Assembly (NCBI RefSeq): GCF_003946485.1
Contig: NZ_RHOJ01000027.1
Span: forward strand, 1-35,786
Origin: Lacticaseibacillus jixianensis
Lineage (GTDB): Bacteria > Bacillota > Bacilli > Lactobacillales > Lactobacillaceae
Length of the DNA: 35,786 bases
Direction: 5' to 3'
In this document: positions 1 through 7,757 of the stretch, one piece after another
Layout: every line of letters begins with the position of its first letter
Position numbering within the stretch: position 1 is the first letter of the stretch
Notes under the pieces: model-generated
Told to the model about the DNA's origin: nothing
Seen by the model: the letters and a program-made list of their open reading frames with translations, nothing else
The model's database searches: none
Translations under genes and position numbers: made by a program

Positions 1-2
1 CA

Positions 3-68
3 CGCAAGGTCTTGGGCTGGAAGACACCAGCTGAAGTCTACCTAGGTAAAAAGTTGCACTTGATTTGA
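3..68 (+). mobile_element. IS30-family transposase, C-terminal end (partial)
   Basis: Reading from base 3 gives an open C-terminal tail that begins RKVLGWKTPAEVYLG, ends in LHLI and stops at TGA 66-68. The pattern (K/R)VLG-(W/Y)-KTP-EV followed by LHL is typical of the end of IS30-family transposases. The rest of the element lies upstream of the window. The outer boundary of the insertion sequence cannot be fixed, but it must be close to base 70-90 because pilin coding sequence starts there. The element is in the same orientation as the pilus operon. Confidence 0.75.
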
Positions 69-1030
69 CAATTCGTCATACAAAAAAGCCCCTTCCCCAG
101 ACTCAATTTGCTGTGACGAAACTGGATAATGATTGGACTAAATCAGTTGGAGATCCAGTTACTTATACAACAGGAGAACAGGCGACTGACGCACTGCACC
201 CGCTCGCGCCCGGTAAGTACGAGATCCACGAGAGCGTCTCACCGTCTGGATATCAGAAAGATCAAAAGAGCTACTATATAGAGCTTCGTCAGAATCTGCA
301 AACAGGTGATGAAGGCGCGACCGCTGAATGGTTCCAGTACGATTCAGACAAGAAAACGACGACACCAGTATCGGCTAATGATCCGCAAGATACAGGTTTC
401 TACGTCGAAGCGGACACGCCGAACATTCTGCACTTCAAGCAGTTTGATAAGCCTGCAACTTGGTCGCTTAATTTGCATAAACAAGCGACAGACACTGATG
501 AGCCCTTGGCTGGCGCAACGTTTCAGCTGACGTCCGTGACGTCGCCAAGTGATAGCGATGGCGCCACTTCTTCGCCTGAGCTGAGCAGTTCTTCTTCAAG
601 CAGCAATGCTTCATCGTCCGATGCTAACGACTCAGTCAAGGCAACTAACGACGCCTTGATAACGGATAATAAGGGTGCCTTACCAACGCAGACCGGGCTG
701 AAGCTGGGCCAGTTGTATAGACTGACCGAGACGGATGCCCCGGCTGGCTATCAGAAGTTGAAGGAACCGATTTATCTGAAAGACGGGGTGCTCGTTGATG
801 ACAAAGGCGATAAGCTAACCACTGATCCTAAGAACGTCTCAATCAAGACGGACTCACCTGATACCAGCTACACCCTGACCGTCAAGGATGACCCCGAGCG
901 CATCCTGCCCCACACCGGCGGCCTGGGCCCGCGGGATTACCTGGTCTTCGCCCTCTGCATGTTGGGGGCAGCGATCTGCTTGCTCTTGCTGGTCAAGCTA
1001 AAGCGGCAGGAGGTGAGCGACCATGACTAA
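65..1030 (+). pseudogene. Tip-type pilin, 5' truncated by IS30 insertion (SpaC-like remnant)
   Basis: This is the C-terminal part of a sortase-anchored adhesin. The open frame can only begin at a TTG overlapping the transposase stop (TGA 66-68), and it has no signal peptide, ribosome binding site or adhesive head. Two SpaA/Cna_B-like domains remain. The first ends around an E-box-like segment (YEIHESVSPSGY); the second carries RLTETDAPAGYQ. A Ser-rich stretch (about residues 176-190) sits as a loop inside the second domain. The end is a complete sorting signal: LPHTG, a hydrophobic segment and a basic tail. The stop overlaps the next start by 8 bases (1023-1030). Position first in the operon and comparison with cluster 2 suggest it was the tip adhesin. 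Without a signal peptide it cannot be exported as it stands. The missing head may have been vWA or something else. Confidence 0.8.
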
Positions 1031-2669
1031 GCTAATCAAACGGTTGGTCATAGACGCTTGCGGGCTGCTCGTCTTGCTCGCCCTCATTGGGCCGGCGCAG
1101 TCGGTCGCCGCCAGCACCAAAGCGCCGGACAAGGTCGATATCGTGCTGCACAAGCTGCTGTTCGATGACCACTTGCCGGCTGCCGAGGCAAATAACGGCA
1201 AAGATCAGCCGTCATTTGGCGGGCAGCCCAGCCGGCCGCTGAACGGGGTCACTTTTACCGCCTACGACATCACCGGTGAGTTCTGGCAGTACGAAAGGGC
1301 CCATGACGGCGGCGTGGAAAAGGCGCAGCGGCACTTCGCCGAGGCGGCGTACGTCCCGACGAATAAGGTCGCCTCGCAAGTGACCGCCGGGGCAGGCGAG
1401 GCGCGGTTTGCCGATCTGAGCCTGCGCAGCGGCGGGCACTACGCCGTGTACCTGTTCAAGGAGACGGGGACGCCGCCTGGGGTCCAGGGCCAGAGTCAGA
1501 ATCTGGTCGTGGTCCTGCCGGTGCGGGATGACAGCGGGATCCAGTCCCGCATCGACCTGTTCCCCAAGAACGTGCTGCCCGGGGGTAAGCCGATGATCGA
1601 AAAGCGGATCGATGCGAATCAAACCACTTTCGACTACGGGCAAAAGATCCCGTTCAAGATCACCGTCGCTGTGCCGGCGGACGTGGCGACGATGAAGGCC
1701 TTCCGGGTGACTGACAAGGCGGATCCGGCGCTGCGCCTGACCGACGGCGTGAGCGTCATGATCGACGGCCACGACCTCACCGGCGAGGACAACGTGTATC
1801 AGCTGGCCAAGGACGCCGAGGACGCTTTTACCCTCACGTTCAACGTCGACCAGCTGAGCAAGTACGCGAATAAGGTCATCACGATCACCTACAACATGGC
1901 GATCCGCCCTGGCACCGCGGCCGACAAGCCGCTGGTCAACCAGTCCGTGGTCTATCCCGGTGGCGGCGAGCCGCAGCACGACTTCGCCACCGTCGTCACC
2001 GGCGGCAAGCGGTTCGTCAAGGTTGACGCGAAGGACCACGCGACCAAACTCGCCGGCGCGACCTTCGTGGTGAGGGACGCGCTGGGGCTGTACCTGGTCA
2101 AAACCGCCACCGGCTGGGACTGGAAGAGCGTCGCGGACGGCGATAAGTCGTACCAGGAGCAGGGCCTGTACGCCCTGACGTCGGACCAGGACGGCGCGTT
2201 TAGCATTGAGGGGCTGGCGGCCGGCAACTACGAGCTCTATGAGGTCAAGGCCCCGGAAGGCTACTTGCGCAACGAAAAGGTGATCCCGTTCCAGATCGTT
2301 GCCGGCGAGGCGAGTGACAGTAAAGCCGCGCCATACGCGGTGGTGAATGTGCCCGACACTGACCGGCCGCACTTGCCGGACACGCCAGGCGACCCGCCGA
2401 AACGGCCGCACCTGCCGGAGACGCCGGGTGATCCTGACCGGCCGCGGCTGCCGGGCACATCCGGGGAGCCGCCTGCCCGGCCGCACCTCCCCGGGACGAA
2501 TCCCGAGGGCACCGTGCAGCGCATCCTGCGGCGACTGTTGCCGCAGACGGGTGAAGCAAAAGCAACATGGTTAACAACATTGGGTTTAATCCTGATCGGG
2601 CTCATTGCCACGATCGGCGTAAAAACTAACAAAAAAAGCATAGGGGAAAGCAGAGGAGAAAGACAATGA
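1023..2669 (+). CDS. Proline-rich LPQTG pilin subunit (SpaB-like, probable basal pilin)
   Basis: A 548-residue exported protein with a signal peptide (about 1-30). It has an N-terminal pilin domain with TAYDIT at 80-85 and a pilin motif FPKN at 180-183, whose lysine is the candidate for pilus cross-linking. A D2-type fimbrial isopeptide domain follows (about 190-330), then a SpaA/Cna_B domain with an E-box (YELYEVKAPEGY). A proline-rich segment of LPxTxG-like repeats comes next, then LPQTG at 506-510, a membrane helix and a basic tail. Second position in the operon, the proline-rich stem and a sorting signal that reads LPxTGEA match basal SpaB pilins, which the housekeeping sortase attaches to the wall. 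The D2 domain and pilin motif mean a shaft role is possible. It overlaps both neighbours (8 and 4 bases), so translation is probably coupled. Base composition drops in GC just after the LPQTG codons. Confidence 0.85.
   Translation: MTKLIKRLVIDACGLLVLLALIGPAQSVAASTKAPDKVDIVLHKLLFDDHLPAAEANNGKDQPSFGGQPSRPLNGVTFTAYDITGEFWQYERAHDGGVEKAQRHFAEAAYVPTNKVASQVTAGAGEARFADLSLRSGGHYAVYLFKETGTPPGVQGQSQNLVVVLPVRDDSGIQSRIDLFPKNVLPGGKPMIEKRIDANQTTFDYGQKIPFKITVAVPADVATMKAFRVTDKADPALRLTDGVSVMIDGHDLTGEDNVYQLAKDAEDAFTLTFNVDQLSKYANKVITITYNMAIRPGTAADKPLVNQSVVYPGGGEPQHDFATVVTGGKRFVKVDAKDHATKLAGATFVVRDALGLYLVKTATGWDWKSVADGDKSYQEQGLYALTSDQDGAFSIEGLAAGNYELYEVKAPEGYLRNEKVIPFQIVAGEASDSKAAPYAVVNVPDTDRPHLPDTPGDPPKRPHLPETPGDPDRPRLPGTSGEPPARPHLPGTNPEGTVQRILRRLLPQTGEAKATWLTTLGLILIGLIATIGVKTNKKSIGESRGERQ
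2361..2508 (+). repeat. LPxTxG-like proline-rich repeats inside the pilin gene
   Basis: Four degenerate units of about 13 residues, each built as RP-(H/R)-LP-(D/E/G)-T-x-G followed by acidic and proline residues (HLPDTPGDPP, HLPETPGDPD, RLPGTSGEPP, then HLPGTNPEG). The units resemble a sortase motif with one residue inserted before the glycine. The pilin at 16848-17999 carries independent, more regular copies of the same design. Confidence 0.85.
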
Positions 2670-3901
2670 CAACATCTTTTTGGAAAAAAGCATTGACCCT
2701 GGTTGGGGCCATTACACTGGCAGTACCACTGGCACTGGGGATGAATGGGCAGAAGGTTAGCGCGGCGGATCCTGCGACACCAGGAACCCAGAATGTAACT
2801 GTTAACAAATATGCCTTTAAAGACGCAGCTCTGGAGCCTAAGGGAGATGCTGAGTGGGATAATAGCAAAGCCCCCGAAAATGGGAAACCGCTTGCGGGCG
2901 CGAAGTTTACTGCCTATAACATTACTAAGCAATATTGGGCATATCTGAAAGCCAACCCAATAGCACGCGATGCAGATGACAAAGACGACGCCAAATATAA
3001 GCGGGCTCTTTCTGAAGCAATCTATCAGGCTGTGAACCCAACTAAGGATCAGTCGGCTGATAAGACAATTAACTTTAAGGATGGCACTCCGGTTGTAGAG
3101 GAGGATGGTAAAACACCATTAGAGCTGACGACCAATGATAGTGGTGCAGCGACTTTCACAGATTTGCCTCAGTATACAGAGGTTGTTACAGACGCAGATA
3201 AGGGTACTTCGGTCAAGATGCCGTCTGTGTTTGTCTTCGTTGAAAGTGGTACCCCTGAGGGCTATCAGACCGCGGCAAACACAGTGGTTGCGTTGCCCTA
3301 TGGAAATGGTACTGAAGATGTGAATATTTACCCGAAGAACCATTTTGATACTACGAAGCAATATAGCCTGCTCTTTAAGAAAATCGATGGAAACTCAAAA
3401 GTTGCACTCTCTGGGGCTAAATTTAAGATTAAGCGGACTGACACAGATGGGAACGTCTCGTTCGCTCACGTTGACAATCCCGATGAGATGACGACGTCTC
3501 AGGATGTAACCTGGGTTAAGGAAGACGACACCACAAATGAACCTAGTGAGTTTACGAGCAACGGGGAAGGATTATTTGGCTTTACCTCTACTGCAGAAGC
3601 TTTCTTTGACGGCGCATATCATGGGCTGAAGCCAGGAGTAAATTATAGCGTTGTTGAAACAGTAGCTCCGGATGGTTATAAGAAGGATCCTAAGTTAGTT
3701 GATGCAACAGGGGCTGAAATAGAATCTGCGGATGCGTCGGAAGTTGTTACTGGTAAGGATCAAAATTATACACGTGTTGCTGATACGCCAACTAGCATCC
3801 TCCCACACACTGGTGGTGCCGGCATCGTGCTGTACGTTGTCTTAGGCGCTGCGCTGGTCATTCTTGGGACAATTGCTTACAAGAAGCGCCGGGCCAACTA
3901 G
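2666..3901 (+). CDS. LPHTG backbone-type pilin (SpaA-like), cluster 1
   Basis: A 411-residue secreted pilin with a signal peptide (cleavage near 34) and FTAYNIT at 81-87. The pilin motif YPKN is at 222-225, and its Lys224 is the likely nucleophile for sortase C polymerisation. A SpaA/Cna_B domain follows (from about 233) with an E-box (VVETVAPDGY), then LPHTG at 379-383, a membrane helix and KKRRAN. The layout matches the pilin at 34483-35610 (cluster 3), down to LPHTGGAGI. The ATG start overlaps the preceding stop (ATGA). Base composition is visibly more AT-rich than the flanking 548-residue pilin and sortase genes, so the ectodomain may have a separate history. As the gene nearest sortase C with a canonical YPKN, it is the best candidate for the shaft of cluster 1. 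Confidence 0.88.
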   Translation: MTTSFWKKALTLVGAITLAVPLALGMNGQKVSAADPATPGTQNVTVNKYAFKDAALEPKGDAEWDNSKAPENGKPLAGAKFTAYNITKQYWAYLKANPIARDADDKDDAKYKRALSEAIYQAVNPTKDQSADKTINFKDGTPVVEEDGKTPLELTTNDSGAATFTDLPQYTEVVTDADKGTSVKMPSVFVFVESGTPEGYQTAANTVVALPYGNGTEDVNIYPKNHFDTTKQYSLLFKKIDGNSKVALSGAKFKIKRTDTDGNVSFAHVDNPDEMTTSQDVTWVKEDDTTNEPSEFTSNGEGLFGFTSTAEAFFDGAYHGLKPGVNYSVVETVAPDGYKKDPKLVDATGAEIESADASEVVTGKDQNYTRVADTPTSILPHTGGAGIVLYVVLGAALVILGTIAYKKRRAN

Positions 3902-3925
3902 CTTCGCGAATATGGTATTATCATG

Positions 3926-3954
3926 CAAGGGCGTGCGTTGACGTCCTTGTTTTT
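3926..3954 (+). terminator. Intra-operon terminator/attenuator before srtC
   Basis: CAAGG-g-CGT pairs with ACG-t-CCTTG and is followed by TTTTT. It lies between the shaft pilin stop and the sortase gene, so it should lower sortase transcription relative to pilins. The partner cluster on the minus strand has an equivalent element at 15161-15181. Confidence 0.65.
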
Positions 3955-3960
3955 GTATGG

Positions 3961-3994
3961 GGTGCGGCGCGATGTCTGTGATAGCCGCCGCACC
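3961..3994 (+). other. GC-rich hairpin in the srtC leader
   Basis: GGTGCGGCG (3961-3969) and CGCCGCACC (3986-3994) form a perfect 9-bp stem with no following T-run. It ends 11 bases before the sortase ribosome binding site (GGGGGAG). It may protect the processed sortase message or modulate its translation; that role is inferred only from its position. Confidence 0.5.
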
Positions 3995-4017
3995 GCACCC
4001 GCTTTGGGGGAGCGACA

Positions 4018-5139
4018 ATGGCGAAGAAGCGAGAAAAAAAAGGCCTCGGCCTCATCGATATCGTGATCCTGCTGCTGATCGTCGGCGGGCTGGGGATTTT
4101 GGCTTACCCGTTCGTCAGCGACGCGTACGTTTCGTACAAGAACCAGCAGGTGATCGATTCCTATCAGCAGATCGAGACGAAGAAGAACGCCCGCGCGCTG
4201 GCCAAGCAGTACCGCGCGTACCAGGCGAAAAACGCGGCGATGGCTAAGCAAAACGAGACGCCGGGCGTGTCCACCTTCAACTCGGCGGTCAACGAGCAGG
4301 GCACGGCGAAGACTTCGGCCAAGCGGGACCAGAAGAAGATGGAGAACGCGACCATCGCGCAGCTGACGATCCCGAAGATCCAGCTGAGTCTGCCGGTGTT
4401 CGACCACACGACCGACTGGCTGCTTCAGTTTGGCGCCTGCCTGCTCGACGGAACGAGTTACCCGACCGGCGGCAAAAGCACGCACGCGGTCATTTCGGCC
4501 CACCGGGGGGTGCCCAACGCCGAGTTGTTCACCCGCCTGCCCGAGTTAAGGAAGGGCGACAAGTTTTTCATTAAAATTGGTGACCACCACCTGGCGTACA
4601 AGGTGTTCAAGCGCCAGGTGATCAAGCCGACTGAGGTGGGCGACCTGAAAATCGTGCCGGGTCAGGACCTGGTGACGCTGATGACGTGCACGCCGTACAT
4701 GATCAACTCGCACCGCCTGCTGATCACGGGCCACCGCGTGCCGTACACCAAGGCGGACCAGGCGGCTTCGCAGTGGGCCGAGCTGTGGAACAAGCTGAAG
4801 CTGGCCTTCTGGGCCTTCATGGGGCTGCTGCTCCTGTTGCTCTTGCTGGCGCTGATCCGCGGCCTGCTGGTCGGGCGGCGGCACTATGAGCTGGCCTACG
4901 TCGCCATGGATGCGGCCGGTGCGGTGCTGCCAGGCGCGACGGTTCAGGTCAAGCGCGGCCGCAAGCTGGTCGAGACGCTGCAGGCGGACGACATCGGCGC
5001 GGTCAATGACAAGCTGCCGGGTGGTAAGTACCGCGTCTCGGTGGCCGGCCAAGCCAAGGCGGCCGAGGCGAAGGCCTACGTCAAGCACTGGCGCGACAAG
5101 CAGTTCACGCTGAAACAGCGCAAGCAGGCAAAGCATTAA
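4018..5139 (+). CDS. srtC: Class C pilin sortase, cluster 1 (lid motif missing)
   Basis: A membrane transpeptidase that would join cluster 1 pilins through LPXTG cleavage. It is 373 residues long, with an N-terminal membrane helix (about 12-30), a catalytic domain with His162 (ISAHRG), Cys224 (TLMTCTPYM) and Arg233 (SHRLLITG), and a second helix (about 262-285). The Cys-to-Arg spacing of 9 matches class C enzymes. Two features are odd. The DPF/DPW lid motif that normally plugs the class C active site is absent; the region before the barrel instead reads ETPGVSTFNSAV. After the second helix there are about 85 residues resembling a small Cna_B/transthyretin-like domain (GAVLPGATVQV, then LPGGKYRVSV), which simple topology would place in the cytoplasm. 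The ATG at 4018 has GGGGGAG five bases upstream. Confidence 0.92.
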   Translation: MAKKREKKGLGLIDIVILLLIVGGLGILAYPFVSDAYVSYKNQQVIDSYQQIETKKNARALAKQYRAYQAKNAAMAKQNETPGVSTFNSAVNEQGTAKTSAKRDQKKMENATIAQLTIPKIQLSLPVFDHTTDWLLQFGACLLDGTSYPTGGKSTHAVISAHRGVPNAELFTRLPELRKGDKFFIKIGDHHLAYKVFKRQVIKPTEVGDLKIVPGQDLVTLMTCTPYMINSHRLLITGHRVPYTKADQAASQWAELWNKLKLAFWAFMGLLLLLLLLALIRGLLVGRRHYELAYVAMDAAGAVLPGATVQVKRGRKLVETLQADDIGAVNDKLPGGKYRVSVAGQAKAAEAKAYVKHWRDKQFTLKQRKQAKH

Positions 5140-5150
5140 CGAGGCAAACG

Positions 5151-5193
5151 AAAACAGCGATCCAACCGGGAGGCCGGTTGGGTCGCTGTTTTG
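5151..5193 (+). terminator. Terminator of pilus cluster 1
   Basis: AACAGCGATCCAACCGG pairs with CCGGTTGGGTCGCTGTT (one G-T pair) and runs into TTTT. It begins 12 bases after the sortase stop. Confidence 0.9.
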
Positions 5194-5848
5194 CGTTGGC
5201 CCAGGCGATGATGCGTATGACTTGCGCGGGCGCGTCAGGCCGGTAAGCCCGCGTCGCAGGTGAGTATAAGCGGGTAAGTATGGTTCGTGCATCAAGCCCG
5301 GCCCTAAAGTCCTGAAAGTGTGTCTCCTGACTGGAATAGAACAGAATTGCGGCCGGCGGTGAGGAATACAAGAGATAAGATAACAGAACAATAAGCCAAC
5401 CAGGTGGCCACTATGAAAACGCTAATTATTTATTTTTTGACCGGTTATCGGCCAGAAACGTTCGGCATTTACTGAAAGCTAATTCGGGAAACGTTGTGAT
5501 GTATATTTGCATGTTTTTGAAAACGAACGGCGAGGAGAAAACTAGCCTATCGGGGTTAACTAGTTTGTTGTCTAAACCTGACGTGGCTAGTTAGCCGGGT
5601 GGGACAATGGCAGATTGCTCTAAGCGAGATGCGATGTTTTCCGAATATGCCTAGCTATTTCGAAAAACTTTTTAAGTTATTTTATTACCGTGTTAATTGC
5701 AAGGCCAATGTTATTTATACAGTGCAGTGTATACACTAAAACCGCTAAGCGATGGGCTTTTGGTCGAGGAGATGTCAGGACACGCCGATGCCTCTGTTTT
5801 GCAAGTCGGAGAATAGCAACACCAAACGTTATATGACTTTATTACGCA
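5194..5848. other. Gene-free AT-rich upstream region of WxL cluster A
   Basis: No supported gene. Short open frames on the minus strand here have no ribosome binding site or recognisable sequence. The region holds a weak CcpA-box-like sequence (TGAAAACGCTAATT, 5414-5427) and a perfect palindrome at 5726-5737. Both precede the promoter of the WxL operon. Confidence 0.6.
5726..5737. promoter_or_regulatory. Perfect 12-bp palindrome, possible operator
   Basis: AGTGTATACACT lies about 110 bases upstream of the -35 box of the WxL operon, in a partly symmetric context (TATAC, 8 bases, GTATA). No second copy was seen and no cognate regulator is encoded beside it. Confidence 0.35.
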
Positions 5849-5877
5849 TTGAAATAAAATAATGTTAATGGTAACGT
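5849..5877 (+). promoter_or_regulatory. Predicted promoter of WxL cluster A
   Basis: TTGAAA (5849-5854), a 17-base spacer ending TGG, then TAACGT (5872-5877). The TGn gives an extended -10. The first WxL genes of clusters B and C have promoters of the same design. Confidence 0.45.
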
Positions 5878-5918
5878 ACATTACTAGTTTCGAATAGATA
5901 TTATTGGGGGACTTTATA

Positions 5919-6620
5919 ATGAAAAAAGCTTTATTATTCGGTGCCGCCATGGCGACCGCTTTGGTCAGTGCCAGCTTGACGGCAAACCAGGTATCTGCGG
6001 ATACGCCGGCAGATGCCGCGGACACGCAGGCACCAGCTAAGACGATGACCTCGACCGCCACTTTCACCATTGGTAAAGATGATGCATCAGTCGCTGACCA
6101 GATACTCCTGACGGCGGTGCCAAGTTTCCAGTTCAACAAAGAAGTGACATTATCAACGATGATCAAATCCGGCTATAGCGATGAAAAAGGAACAGCCAGT
6201 CCTGACACCCTTGCCGTTTCTGACTTGACCGGGACCAGTGCCGGCTGGACGGTGTCGGCTCAGATGGGGGCCTTTAGTTACGGTAAGGTTACCTTAAACG
6301 GCGGGACTCTGAACTTTGCCGGCACTGCTTTGGGTGATGGCATTGATTCAACCAAACCGCTGACGCTTAACGGTAATCTGACTGCGGGTGACGGTTCCGT
6401 AGCTGATGTGCTGACCGCGCCTAAGGGTTCTGGGCAAGGCACAACCACGGCAACGGTTGCGTCCCCCAGTCTGACGCTTCCCAAGCAGCCGAATGCGGCT
6501 AACGGTGCCTATTCTTCCACTATCACCTGGGCGGTCGGAGTGACACCAGCTGAAGCTCAAGCAGCTGCAAAAGCTGCCTCAGCTGCAAAACCTGCCCCGT
6601 CAGCAGATGGCAACAACTAA
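5919..6620 (+). CDS. Small secreted WxL-domain protein, cluster A
   Basis: A 233-residue exported protein with a signal peptide (MKKALL, hydrophobic core, cleavage near QVSA-DT) and a single WxL domain filling the rest. The proximal motif is GWTV (Trp110) and the distal motif TITWAV (Trp204), so the third position is Val rather than Leu in both. WxL domains attach proteins non-covalently to the cell wall and work with DUF916/DUF3324 partners such as the next gene. The C-terminus continues after the domain in an Ala/Pro/Lys tail (TPAEAQAAAKAAS), whereas WxL proteins usually end soon after the distal motif; the large WxL protein of this operon has a similar tail. The ATG at 5919 is chosen because GGGGGA sits 7 bases upstream; an in-frame TTG at 5904 lacks a good site. 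Confidence 0.85.
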   Translation: MKKALLFGAAMATALVSASLTANQVSADTPADAADTQAPAKTMTSTATFTIGKDDASVADQILLTAVPSFQFNKEVTLSTMIKSGYSDEKGTASPDTLAVSDLTGTSAGWTVSAQMGAFSYGKVTLNGGTLNFAGTALGDGIDSTKPLTLNGNLTAGDGSVADVLTAPKGSGQGTTTATVASPSLTLPKQPNAANGAYSSTITWAVGVTPAEAQAAAKAASAAKPAPSADGNN

Positions 6621-6646
6621 TCATCATCAGTTAGATAAATAGCACG

Positions 6647-6694
6647 CAACATCCCTGCCTGGTGGCGACCTTTGACCGGGCGAGGATGTTTTTG
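6647..6694 (+). terminator. Attenuator between WxL and WxL-interacting genes
   Basis: AACATCC and GGATGTT close an imperfect GC-rich stem followed by TTTTT. It sits 18-26 bases before the next gene's start site, which suggests partial termination after the WxL gene. Confidence 0.6.
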
Positions 6695-6720
6695 CGTCAC
6701 GGACCCAGAATGGAGCGGAC

Positions 6721-7737
6721 ATGTTAAAAAAGTTTCTGTATTGGCTGACGGGCATGGTGGCCCTCATCGGTATTGCACCAGCCGTGCCCGTCGCGGCGGC
6801 GAACGGGGCCAGCTTTTCGATCAAGCCAGTGTTCACCGACGCTGCCAGTGCCAAGGAGAATTATTTTGATCTGCTCGTCAGGCCTGGTCAGACCATCAGT
6901 CTGCCGGTCAACGTGACCAACGTCAGCGGCGTGGCCACCACGGTCCGCGTCAGCGTCGCCGATGCCTACACCGGCGACAACGGGCAGGTCGGATACGCCC
7001 CGAACCACCGCACCGATGATTCTGCGCAGTACCGGCTGTCAGTGCTGGCGTCCGCGCCAGTGACCCTGAAGTTGGCGAAGGGCGCGACCAAGCAGGCCAA
7101 GTTCACGGTGCAAGTCCCCAAGGGCGGCTTTAAGGGCGAGCTGGTCGGCAGTCTCTACGCCGCCGACCCGAAGGCGTACGGCGGCAGCGGCAGCGGGCTT
7201 TCGCTGAAAAATAAGTTCGCGATGTACACGGCCATTGTGCTGCGGACCAGCCCTCAGTACGTCTCGCCGGATCTGAAGCTGCGGCAGGTGAAGGTCGGCA
7301 TCCAGAATGGCCAGGCGGCCGTGCTGGCGACGCTTCAAAACTACCGGCCGCAGATGTTCGGCCAGATGAGCGTGCACACGAAGGTCTACCAAGCCGGCAG
7401 CAAAAAGCCGGTCCTGACGCGGGACGTCAGCGGCTACGCCATGGCGCCGAACTCGCACTTTAACTTTGGCACCATGACCGATCACGCCTTCACCGCCGGC
7501 CGCTACACGCTGGACTTGCTGGCGACGTCTGGCACCAGGCGCTGGCATTTTCGCCGCCAGTTCCAAGTCACGCAAAAGCAGGCCGCGGATGTGAATAGAG
7601 CAGCCAGCCTGAAGATGGCTGCACCGTTTCCGTGGTGGCTGTTGATCCTGGTGATCGGCTTAGCGCTGCTCGTGCTGCTGCTGATCTTCTTGCTGTGGCG
7701 GCGGCGCAAGCAGGACCGCGAGGAAGCTAGCAAGTAA
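6721..7737 (+). CDS. WxL-interacting membrane protein (DUF916/DUF3324), cluster A
   Basis: A 338-residue protein with a signal peptide (cleavage near AAA-NG). An N-terminal DUF916 domain follows (FSIKPVFTDAASAKENYFDL, then LPVNVTNVS), then a DUF3324 domain carrying the family hallmark MAPNSHFNFGT (about 240-250). It ends with one membrane helix (about 302-326) and a basic cytoplasmic tail (WRRRKQDREEASK). In this family DUF916 is a peptidoglycan-binding domain and DUF3324 contacts WxL partners or host ligands, so it should tether the two WxL proteins encoded around it. The ATG at 6721 has GGAG five bases upstream. The gene sits directly behind an attenuator, consistent with a lower copy number than the small WxL protein. 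Confidence 0.9.
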   Translation: MLKKFLYWLTGMVALIGIAPAVPVAAANGASFSIKPVFTDAASAKENYFDLLVRPGQTISLPVNVTNVSGVATTVRVSVADAYTGDNGQVGYAPNHRTDDSAQYRLSVLASAPVTLKLAKGATKQAKFTVQVPKGGFKGELVGSLYAADPKAYGGSGSGLSLKNKFAMYTAIVLRTSPQYVSPDLKLRQVKVGIQNGQAAVLATLQNYRPQMFGQMSVHTKVYQAGSKKPVLTRDVSGYAMAPNSHFNFGTMTDHAFTAGRYTLDLLATSGTRRWHFRRQFQVTQKQAADVNRAASLKMAAPFPWWLLILVIGLALLVLLLIFLLWRRRKQDREEASK

Positions 7738-7757
7738 CAAGAAAGGAGGTCAGCTTG

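Noticed and set aside
1212-2486. 424-codon minus-strand open frame opposite the 548-residue pilin
   Set aside because: Antisense shadow of a strongly coding GC-rich gene with signal peptide, pilin motif and LPQTG on the other strand.
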